Assembly: GCA_008729055.1 (NCBI GenBank)
Contig: SDUX01000009.1
Location: 380,806-444,805 of the forward strand
Length of the DNA: 64,000 nucleotides
Reading direction: 5' to 3'
Source: Pyropia haitanensis
Taxonomy: Eukaryota > Rhodophyta > Bangiophyceae > Bangiales > Bangiaceae
Shown here one piece after another: positions 55,688 through 64,000 of the stretch; the first letter of the stretch is position 1; every line of letters begins with the position of its first letter. The position numbers and the translations under genes are program-made. The notes beneath the pieces were generated by a model. It saw nothing but the letters and a program-made list of their open reading frames with translations, did not search any database and was not told the origin of the DNA.

Positions 55688-58600
55688 CAGTCTTTCTCCA
55701 TTGCTATCACCCTGTTTGGTCGATCGTCACTCACGAGAGCAGCCAGCACCATCAAGGGCCGATTTCTTCGAAACGCCTGCTGGCCTCAGAAACGCGTCGT
55801 GAAAGAGTGTCAGATGGCAGGTCGACCAACAGACGATCGCTGTCGATCGGAAGAAAGCCAGAGCTTGATGCCTTAAGCCGGGCGTGGTCCACACATCTCA
55901 TCGTAATGACAAGCTAGTCGTCGGACAATTGCCCAATGCTTTCCACATAACCTTACGATGGATGGTGCGCGTGCGCGAGTGACTTGGCCGCGCACAGCAA
56001 GAAATCAACCACCCACGCGGCGCGCCCCGACCCGGTCACCCCCCCCCTTCCTGTCCCTCTCACACGCCCCATTGCTTTTTCTCTCTGCACGAGAGGACAG
56101 AGAAGAGGAAGCGCAAGGACAACTTGGACCAGAGGTGCGGGGGGGGACCGCTGGGCTGCGGTGGCTGTGGCCGTGACCAGGTCTACCTCACCCTCCCCCA
56201 CGGCCACCCGCGCCCCTCCCCTCCCGCTTCGTATTCCTGCAGATTGCGCACCTTTCCTCGTCTCGACACATCACAGACTCATGCGGGTGTGGCGGGGAGG
56301 GGGGACCGAGTGCAGGCCAAGGGGGGAGCAATGCGAGGGCAGAAGTGGACGAGAGGGGGGCAGGGGGGCCCAGAGGCGGGCGGGCGGGGCAAGCCTGAGG
56401 TGGATTTTGGGGGCAGTTGTGCTGGGGCTTGTGGAAGGGTGTCTGGTGAGGGGAGCTGGTGGCATCAGCTGTGCACCTCGACAAAACAGCGGAGGGGGGA
56501 CCTTAGTCCATCAGGGGCTGGGGGGCCGGTTGCGCGGGTGGCAAGGGGATAACCGTTGCGTGGACGGGGTGGGGGCGGGGTCGCGGCGGCACGTCCCCTT
56601 CGGAGGGAAGCATTTGATTTTCGCTCGCCATGGCTCCATCATGGCCCGATGTTCTCGATTTGCCGACCGTTTCTTGCCTTGAGAATTTTTTCCGACCGCA
56701 GTGTTGTGTGTCAGTGAGTTGTACAACGTCGAAGCCTACATTTATTCCGTTGGGGGTGACTGCTCCTCCGATACGGCAATCATGTCTACTGTGTCCAACA
56801 TAGCATCCGCCTCATCCTCCGCTGTGAACCAGTGTCGCACGCCCTCCTCCAGATTCTGTACACTCTCGCCAGCAAAAGCATCCCTCCGCAGTGTCGTGCT
56901 GCTCATCATGGAGAGGATGTCAGCCATGTCCGTGGCCACCGTGTTGAAGCCCCCTGTATACACCCCGAGCTCCGATGACATGTTCGTCGCCATCATAACG
57001 GGGAGGATGTCGGACTTGATCCAACAGTGTAGAATGGACGACGCGCACATGTTGTCCCACTCCTCCTTCACAAACGTGGCTGCGTCGCGGAGGTGTGCGT
57101 GGCCGCCCCCGGCCAGGCCACAGTTCCTCACAGTTGGCGTCTCAACCTCTGGTATGGGTAGCAGCGCCGCGTACAGCTCGTTGTTCATCGCCACCGTGGT
57201 CGACTCGTTCTCCACCTCATCACTCCGCACTCGCGCGGCCCCGAACTCGAGCGCCCCGGCCGCTCTCCGGGCCGGCCAGGGGCGAACGTTCACGTTGCCG
57301 ATTGCCCCCGCCTGCGCTCCACCGTCAGCGGCAGGCGCCCACGGCGTGGACAGCAGCGTGGATAACGGAGGAAATGCCGGAGGGGGAGGGGGGGGGGGCC
57401 CTGTGGGAGGTGGTGCGATGGGCGGGGCGGGGGCACGGGGGGGTGGGGGAGGGTCCGGTGGGGGGTCCGGTGGAGGAGGCGCTGGCACAGGCAACACCGG
57501 TAAGGATCGTAGAACGACGGCCATCAATCGGCGCTTGTATCGCCGCTTCAAAGCGGCAATCACGCCGGCGTCCATCGGCTGATACACAGCGGTCGTGTTC
57601 GGTGGCAAGTAGATTGCTTCCACATCATCAGCTGAAAGGGTCATGTCATGGGTAGCCGAATTGTCCATGATCAGAGCAACTCGGGCGCCCTTGTGCCATC
57701 CGCGAATCTCCGCCAGGAAAACGGTGGTGAACCATTCGGCGTACACATGATGATCCATCCAAGCTGACTTCTGTGAGAAGTATGGCAAGGGACATGCATT
57801 TCCAGCTCCGCGAAAGCACAGAGGAGAGGCGGCCGAGCCAATCATCGCGACGGGAAGCTTGTGAGATGCATCCGCATTGGTGCACAGCACCAGCGTCACA
57901 CGGTCCTTACTCCTCATGCTCTTTGAACCGCGGGCCCGCTTGCGGTCCTTGCGCGGAACGTATGATCTTGACGGAAGGCATCTATACAACAACCCCGTTT
58001 CATCCATATTATAGATGCGGTCCGGGGTGTAGCCCTCGAGTGTGCGCCTGATCTCCGCCACCGCGGCAGCCGCCTTGGCTAAGTTGACCGCGCCGGCTTG
58101 ACCATGCATGGCCACGTTGCAGATGTCGTGGCGTGCGAGGAAGCCGCGCACAAAGCCATGGCTGGCAGCGAAGTCCGTAATAGATAGTCGCTCAGCAATC
58201 ATGGTGGCTGCCTCCTGCAGCATCGCCGTGGTGATGGGGATGCGCCGGTGGCCCAGAGAGTATAAAGCAATGTACCACTTGTACAGCATCGCGTCCAGCA
58301 CAGGCCACTTGCTCCCTCGGCTGTTGACACGTGTCAGCGTCCGCGGGTCGTTGGGCAACGCGCGGATGCGGTCAGTGCTCCGCATAATATTCATAGCGGT
58401 GTCCATGCTGACGGGGGATGACAGCTGCTGCAGCACCACGGCCCACGGCACACCTGAGTCGCGCAGGCGTACAATTTGCTTCTTCAGCCCAATGGAAATG
58501 GCTTGCCGCGGGCGCCTGTGGCGCCGTCCTGCCGCCGTCAATGCCGTAGTAGGGCTACCACACGAGCTGGGTTGGTCCGGTAGGGAGGCGCCCGTGGGTA

Positions 58601-59183
58601 GTGCCTGGCGGATGGGTCGGGCAGGGCTCGCCAGTGGTGCGGGGTTGCTTGGCTCCTCAATGTTGCCGCCAGCGAGGTTGCCACGTGTCCCAACCGCGAG
58701 CAGACCCGCGCACGTCGCCGACGCCGCTTGTGCTGCTTTCTCCACAGCATGGGGCCACTCATGCGTCAGATCTGGGACAGCCCTCTCAAAAGCAGCTCGG
58801 ACGGTAGCCTTGACTGCCTCAATGCAGGCAGGAAACGGGACAGGGGGGGGAAGGGGATCAGACATATCAGCGATGGGGCGAGGTGATGATCAGTCATATG
58901 GAAAGGGGGGGGGGGGGGGGCGCGACGATGATGGATGCGACGACGGGGATGCGTGACGGCTGTGGACGTGACCCTGGAACGCAGCACCGGCGGGTGGAGC
59001 GTCGTCGCCGCCGGGTGTAGATCTTGCGCGGCGCAAATTGACTATCAATGTCATTTTTCTAGTAATTCTTTGCTGCGATCGTTCGGCGGTCGACCTCCTC
59101 GTCTCTGTTATGACAGCCGGTCGACCTACTCTGGTTACTATCACCCTCACAAGAACCGGACCTACAAGAATGGAGAAACACTG
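55688..59183. mobile_element. pogo/Tc1-mariner-type transposon, copy 1 (3,496 bp)
   Basis: The ends are CAGTCTTTCTCCATT (left) and CAGTGTTTCTCCATT (right, inverted), flanked by TA on both sides (55686-55687 and 59184-59185), the standard target duplication. It encodes an intact transposase on the minus strand. About 1 kb between the left end and the gene holds no recognisable gene; an antisense-looking frame at 55984-56682 is probably fortuitous. Inserted into the right terminal repeat of the Mutator-like element. Confidence 0.9.
56742..58865 (-). CDS. pogo/Tigger-like DDE transposase, copy 1, intact
   Basis: 707 residues. After a short disordered N-terminus come two helix-turn-helix regions: RQAISIGLKKQIVRLRDSGV (CENP-B/psq type) and a Tc5-type one (RRIPITTAMLQEAATMIAER through SHGFVRGFLARHDI). 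The DDE_1 catalytic core follows, with IYNMDETGLLYR (first Asp), VALIMDNSATH (second Asp) and VYQPMDAGVI (third Asp), 30 residues after the second, giving DD30D as in pogo elements. A Pro-rich hinge (about 445-490) leads to a well-conserved extra C-terminal domain of about 200 residues (ARVRSDEVENESTTVAMNNE, FVKEEWDNMCASSILHCWIK) of unknown role. All catalytic residues and the frame are intact, so this copy could be functional. Confidence 0.9.
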   Translation of the reverse strand: MSDPLPPPVPFPACIEAVKATVRAAFERAVPDLTHEWPHAVEKAAQAASATCAGLLAVGTRGNLAGGNIEEPSNPAPLASPARPIRQALPTGASLPDQPSSCGSPTTALTAAGRRHRRPRQAISIGLKKQIVRLRDSGVPWAVVLQQLSSPVSMDTAMNIMRSTDRIRALPNDPRTLTRVNSRGSKWPVLDAMLYKWYIALYSLGHRRIPITTAMLQEAATMIAERLSITDFAASHGFVRGFLARHDICNVAMHGQAGAVNLAKAAAAVAEIRRTLEGYTPDRIYNMDETGLLYRCLPSRSYVPRKDRKRARGSKSMRSKDRVTLVLCTNADASHKLPVAMIGSAASPLCFRGAGNACPLPYFSQKSAWMDHHVYAEWFTTVFLAEIRGWHKGARVALIMDNSATHDMTLSADDVEAIYLPPNTTAVYQPMDAGVIAALKRRYKRRLMAVVLRSLPVLPVPAPPPPDPPPDPPPPPRAPAPPIAPPPTGPPPPPPPAFPPLSTLLSTPWAPAADGGAQAGAIGNVNVRPWPARRAAGALEFGAARVRSDEVENESTTVAMNNELYAALLPIPEVETPTVRNCGLAGGGHAHLRDAATFVKEEWDNMCASSILHCWIKSDILPVMMATNMSSELGVYTGGFNTVATDMADILSMMSSTTLRRDAFAGESVQNLEEGVRHWFTAEDEADAMLDTVDMIAVSEEQSPPTE

Positions 59184-59185
59184 TA

Positions 59186-59437
59186 CTTCCTTCCTTGCAG
59201 CTACACACCCAGTGACGCATACCGTCAGAGCATTTCCGCCAATGGAGCCAAAAGCCAACCCATAAGAGACACGTGGCGGAACGTGGGGGACTGTGCATGG
59301 TCACTCCAACCGAGAAGCCAACGCCGCGCACGTCACGTCGCTCGTCGCGCGCCGAAGTGGCGCCAGCCACGGGTGAAAGTGGGGCAGCCGGCAAGTCACA
59401 ACAGGCCGCCTGAGCCGATCGCGTCGACCGCACAGCG
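59186..59437. other. spacer between the two pogo copies
   Basis: Begins with the last seven bases of the Mutator-like inverted repeat (CTTCCTT). The rest is unrecognised unique-looking DNA between the two TA sites. It has no coding frame of interest. Confidence 0.6.
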
Positions 59438-59439
59438 TA

Positions 59440-62400
59440 CAGTGTTTCTCCATTCTTGTAGGTCCGGTTCTTGTGAGGGTGATAGTAACCAGAGTAGGTC
59501 GACCGGCTGTCATAACAGAGACGAGGAGGTCGACCGCCGAACGATCGCAGCAAAGAATTACTAGAAAAATGACATTGATAGTCAATTTGCGCCGCGCAAG
59601 ATCTACACCCGGCGGCGACGACGCTCCACCCGCCGGTGCTGCGTTCCAGGGTCACGTCCGCAGCCGTCACGCACCCCCGTCGTCGCATCCATCATCGTCG
59701 CGCCCCCCCCCCCCCCCCCTTTCCATATGACTGATCATCACCTCGCCCCATCGCTGATATGTCTGATCCCCTTCCCCCCCCTGTCCCGTTTCCTGCCTGC
59801 ATTGAGGCAGTCAAGGCTACCGTCCGAGCTGCTTTTGAGAGGGCTGTCCCAGATCTGACGCATGAGTGGCCCCATGCTGTGGAGAAAGCAGCACAAGCGG
59901 CGTCGGCGACGTGCGCGGGTCTGCTCGCGGTTGGGACACGTGGCAACCTCGCTGGCGGCAACATTGAGGAGCCAAGCAACCCCGCACCACTGGCGAGCCC
60001 TGCCCGACCCATCCGCCAGGCACTACCCACGGGCGCCTCCCTACCGGACCAACCCAGCTCGTGTGGTAGCCCTACTACGGCATTGACGGCGGCAGGACGG
60101 CGCCACAGGCGCCCGCGGCAAGCCATTTCCATTGGGCTGAAGAAGCAAATTGTACGCCTGCGCGACTCAGGTGTGCCGTGGGCCGTGGTGCTGCAGCAGC
60201 TGTCATCCCCCGTCAGCATGGACACCGCTATGAATATTATGCGGAGCGCTGACCGCATCCGCGCGTTGCCCAACGACCCGCGGACGCTGACACGTGTCAA
60301 CAGCCGAGGGAGCAAGTGGCCTGTGCTGGACGCGATGCTGTACAAGTGGTACATTGCTTTATACTCTCTGGGCCACCGGCGCATCCCCATCACCACGGCG
60401 ATGCTGCAGGAGGCAGCCACCATGATTGCTGAGCGACTATCTATTACGGACTTCGCTGCCAGCCATGGCTTTGTGCGCGGCTTCCTCGCACGCCACGACA
60501 TCTGCAACGTGGCCATGCATGGTCAAGCCGGCGCGGTCAACTTAGCCAAGGCGGCTGCCGCGGTGGCGGAGATCAGGCGCACACTCGAGGGCTACACCCC
60601 GGACCGCATCTATAATATGGATGAAACGGGGTTGTTGTATAGATGCCTTCCGTCAAGATCATACGTTCCGCGCAAGGACCGCAAGCGGGCCCGCGGTTCA
60701 AAGAGCATGAGGAGTAAGGACCGTGTGACGCTGGTGCTGTGCACCAATGCGGATGCATCTCACAAGCTTCCCGTCGCGATGATTGGCTCGGCCGCCTCTC
60801 CTCTGTGCTTTCGCGGAGCTGGAAATGCATGTCCCTTGCCATACTTCTCACAGAAGTCAGCTTGGATGGATCATCATGTGTACGCCGAATGGTTCACCAC
60901 CGTTTTCCTGGCGGAGATTCGCGGATGGCACAAGGGCGCCCGAGTTGCTCTGATCATGGACAATTCGGCTACCCATGACATGACCCTTTCAGCTGATGAT
61001 GTGGAAGCAATCTACTTGCCACCGAACACGACCGCTGTGTATCAGCCGATGGACGCCGGCGTGATTGCCGCTTTGAAGCGGCGATACAAGCGCCGATTGA
61101 TGGCCGTCGTTCTACGATCCTTACCGGTGTTGCCTGTGCCAGCGCCTCCTCCACCGGACCCCCCACCGGACCCTCCCCCACCCCCCCGTGCCCCCGCCCC
61201 GCCCATCGCACCACCTCCCACAGGGCCCCCCCCCCCCTCCCCCTCCGGCATTTCCTCCGTTATCCACGCTGCTGTCCACGCCGTGGGCGCCTGCCGCTGA
61301 CGGTGGAGCGCAGGCGGGGGCAATCGGCAACGTGAACGTTCGCCCCTGGCCGGCCCGGAGAGCGGCCGGGGCGCTCGAGTTCGGGGCCGCGCGAGTGCGG
61401 AGTGATGAGGTGGAGAACGAGTCGACCACGGTGGCGATGAACAACGAGCTGTACGCGGCGCTGCTACCCATACCAGAGGTTGAGACGCCAACTGTGAGGA
61501 ACTGTGGCCTGGCCGGGGGCGGCCACGCACACCTCCGCGACGCAGCCACGTTTGTGAAGGAGGAGTGGGACAACATGTGCGCGTCGTCCATTCTACACTG
61601 TTGGATCAAGTCCGACATCCTCCCCGTTATGATGGCGACGAACATGTCATCGGAGCTCGGGGTGTATACAGGGGGCTTCAACACGGTGGCCACGGACATG
61701 GCTGACATCCTCTCCATGATGAGCAGCACGACACTGCGGAGGGATGCTTTTGCTGGCGAGAGTGTACAGAATCTGGAGGAGGGCGTGCGACACTGGTTCA
61801 CAGCGGAGGATGAGGCGGATGCTATGTTGGACACAGTAGACATGATTGCCGTATCGGAGGAGCAGTCACCCCCAACGGAATAAATGTAGGCTTCGACGTT
61901 GTACAACTCACTGACACACAACACTGCGGTCGGAAAAAATTCTCAAGGCAAGAAACGGTCGGCAAATCGAGAACATCGGGCCATGATGGAGCCATGGCGA
62001 GCGAAAATCAAATGCTTCCCTCCGAAGGGGACGTGCCGCCGCGACCCCGCCCCCACCCCGTCCACGCAACGGTTATCCCCTTGCCACCCGCGCAACCGGC
62101 CCCCCAGCCCCTGATGGACTAAGGTCCCCCCTCCGCTGTTTTGTCGAGGTGCACAGCTGATGCCACCAGCTCCCCTCACCAGACACCCTTCCACAAGCCC
62201 CAGCACAACTGCCCCCAAAATCCACCTCAGGCTTGCCCCGCCCGCCCGCCTCTGGGCCCCCCTGCCCCCCTCTCGTCCACTTCTGCCCTCGCATTGCTCC
62301 CCCCTTGGCCTGCACTCGGTCCCCCCTCCCCGCCACACCCGCATGAGTCTGTGATGTGTCGAGACGAGGAAAGGTGCGCAATCTGCAGGAATACGAAGCG

Positions 62401-62937
62401 GGAGGGGAGGGGCGCGGGTGGCCGTGGGGGAGGGTGAGGTAGACCTGGTCACGGCCACAGCCACCGCAGCCCAGCGGTCCCCCCCCGCACCTCTGGTCCA
62501 AGTTGTCCTTGCGCTTCCTCTTCTCTGTCCTCTCGTGCAGAGAGAAAAAGCAATGGGGCGTGTGAGAGGGACAAGAAGGGGGGGGGTGACCGGGTCGGGG
62601 CGCGCCGCGTGGGTGGTTGATTTCTTGCTGTGCGCGGCCAAGTCACTCGCGCACGCGCACCATCCATCGTAAGGTTATGTGGAAAGCATTGGGCAATTGT
62701 CCGACGACTAGCTTGTCATTACGATGAGATGTGTGGACCACGCCCGGCTTAAGGCATCAAGCTCTGGCTTTCTTCCGATCGACAGCGATCGTCTGTTGGT
62801 CGACCTGCCATCTGACACTCTTTCACGACGCGTTTCTGAGGCCAGCAGGCGTTTCGAAGAAATCGGCCCTTGATGGTGCTGGCTGCTCTCGTGAGTGACG
62901 ATCGACCAAACAGGGTGATAGCAATGGAGAAAGACTG
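59440..62937. mobile_element. pogo/Tc1-mariner-type transposon, copy 2 (3,498 bp, inverted)
   Basis: Begins CAGTGTTTCTCCATT after TA (59438-59439) and ends with the inverse of CAGTCTTTCTCCATT before TA (62938-62939). It is two bases longer than copy 1 because of one extra C in the coding run near 61226-61237 and one extra in the run near 59703-59719. Each copy has its own TA duplication, so two separate insertions are indicated rather than a copied palindrome. Confidence 0.9.
59759..61883 (+). pseudogene. pogo/Tigger-like transposase, copy 2, frameshifted
   Basis: Nearly identical to copy 1 through the HTH regions and the whole DDE core (513 residues in frame). A run of 12 C at about 61226-61237, against 11 in copy 1, shifts the frame and gives a stop at 61300. 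The C-terminal domain continues in another frame to 61883. If the extra C is real, this copy makes a truncated protein that keeps the catalytic core but lacks the C-terminal domain. If it is a base-calling error, the gene is intact. Confidence 0.85.
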
Positions 62938-62939
62938 TA

Positions 62940-64000
62940 CTTTCTTCCGTCCCCCTCACGCGCACGCCGCCGACACGTCATTTGAACCCTTGAATGACTG
63001 GTATTTGATGATAGTATATCTACTGTTCCCGAGAAAGTCAACTCAACTATACCACTATATTTACTTTCAGACTGAGCAAGTGACCTTCGCGATACTTTCT
63101 CCAGACAAATACTTACTACTATGACTTCGAATGTAGCACCCTCGTAATACAAGATCCAGGACAGAATTGTCGTACTCTAGCATCCCTGATACGCCGGTTG
63201 GCTGCCGTCGCGGCTGCCGCTGGCGCCACCGCCGCCGCCGGTCGCCGCCCTGGCCAGGGGCGGCCGCCCTCGCCAGCTGTCCGCCGGTCCGTCCCACGGC
63301 CGCCGCCGCTGCCGCCGGCCACCGTCGCCGGCATTCTGCCGCCGCTGGAGGGCTGCCGCCGCCGGCCGCCTGCCTGACCGGCCGCCGGCCGCCTGCCGCC
63401 CGGGCTGCTGCCCCGGCCGCCGCCCCCACCGCCGTCGCCCCCACCGGGTTGCCGCCGCCCGGCTGCCGCTGCCGCCGCCGCCGATGCTGCCGGCCGCCGC
63501 CAGCGGGCTGCCGCCGCCAGCGGGCTGCCGCCGCCTGCCTGTTGCCGTCAATCGCGGACTTTCTTTGTCAGCTGCCTCTGCCGCCATCGCTCGCTATCGC
63601 CGCTGCCGCGGCCCCCGCCACCGCAGTGGCGGCTGGCGCCGCCGCCGCCGCCCTCGCGGCGGCGGCAATGGCTGCCGCCGCCGCCCCATCCCGCCGCTGC
63701 CCCCGTGGCGGCAGCGGCCGTTGCCTTGCGGGGGGGAGGGGTGACCGGCCACGCTGCTTGCACGCAGAGGCATTTGAGAAAACTTATAAGCCGCGATTAT
63801 TTGATGTGGATACAAAAGTACACACACCTCAGACTTGACACATATCTCGCGGCCTGTTTGGCGAATCTAGTGTCCCGTACGTCTGTTTTGATAGGCTGTC
63901 ACACGATTTGAACTGCGAATCTGCAACAAGCAATACTGAACTTACTCTTGCTGGACATGAGAGTATCACAGTTGGAAAAACACCCATCCTGGTCAACGAC
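62940..64000. other. AT-richer DNA enclosing a GCC/CTGCCGCC-rich island
   Basis: 62940-63185 and 63770-64000 are AT-richer than anything in the left half (for example ACTATACCACTATATTTAC). Between them 63190-63750 is a sharply bounded block of CCGCCGCTGCCG-type imperfect repeats that is open in several frames only as Ala/Arg/Pro low complexity. No gene is supported. Confidence 0.5.

Larger units (their letters stand above)
49698..59192. mobile_element. Mutator-like element, right inverted repeat split by a pogo insertion
   Basis: A 23-bp sequence (AAGGAAGTAACCGTAGATGG plus AAG, 49698-49720) reappears perfectly inverted on the right. There it is cut in two: 55672-55687, then 59186-59192, with pogo-like copy 1 between and the TA shared. 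Restoring the site by removing copy 1 gives an uninterrupted inverted repeat. Between the repeats lie a tandem repeat and the MULE-like transposase gene. True TIRs may extend further, but flanking similarity fades quickly and I could not define a target duplication. Confidence 0.55.
55688..62937. repeat. 7.2-kb near-perfect palindrome formed by two inverted transposon copies
   Basis: Copy 1 (55688-59183) and copy 2 (59440-62937) are inverted relative to each other, with their transposase 5' ends facing across a 256-bp spacer. By eye they differ at only a handful of positions: one C/T in the coding region (Thr/Ala in NIMRSTDRI), a C/T near 56050, two substitutions near 58950, and two homopolymers one base longer in copy 2. 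Confidence 0.9.

Noticed and set aside
55984..56682. A 232-codon plus-strand frame inside pogo copy 1, also present in copy 2
   Set aside because: Its conservation is explained by the near identity of the two copies; the translation has no domain and no coding bias I can see.

Overview
The window is eukaryotic nuclear DNA: a lipid-transfer protein, an exosome subunit and PH-domain kinases sit beside classic eukaryotic transposons. It is extremely GC-rich, with long C/G homopolymers and GCC/GGC microsatellites, compact mostly uninterrupted genes, and large Ala/Gly/Pro insertions inside otherwise conserved proteins. That combination best fits a bangialean red alga (Porphyra/Pyropia type). This is an inference from style, not from a marker gene.

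Left half (1-28.6 kb), gene-bearing. In order: a partial minus-strand protein with Trp-acidic motifs running off the left edge; a secreted SMP-30/gluconolactonase-like beta-propeller (+); an exosome RNase PH subunit, RRP46-like (-); a PH-domain pseudokinase (+); a PH-domain AGC kinase (-); about 5.8 kb with no recognisable gene; a secreted CAP/SCP protein (+); and a PH-plus-ORD oxysterol-binding protein (-). Five of these genes are split between reading frames exactly at C/G homopolymers. Counting tract lengths, all seven core junctions become continuous if the tract is one base longer (or two shorter). Homopolymer under-calling in the assembly is the simplest explanation; -1 slippage on the tract is an alternative.

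Middle (30.6-33 kb): a G-rich minisatellite, a 3-unit array of about 107-bp palindromes, and an inverted-repeat-bounded element containing what looks like a spliced, FG-motif low-complexity gene. From 33.3 to 42.5 kb lies a candidate two-gene DNA transposon of the CACTA/Plavaka (CMC) type. Its ends are similar inverted repeats, its C2H2-finger transposase (-, frameshifted) and an intact 774-codon companion protein of unknown function (+) are divergently arranged.

Right third (43-64 kb): an orphan signal-peptide exon, a decayed retroelement (gag-like ORF plus RT/RNase H with an internal stop and apparently no motif A), a possible isolated exon, and a Mutator-like element whose right inverted repeat is cut by a pogo-like transposon. 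Two pogo-like copies (3,496 and 3,498 bp, TA target duplications, TIR beginning CAGT) lie head to head and form a near-perfect palindrome of about 7.2 kb. Copy 1 encodes an intact 707-aa DDE transposase; copy 2 is frameshifted by one extra C. The last kilobase is AT-richer DNA enclosing a GCC-rich island.
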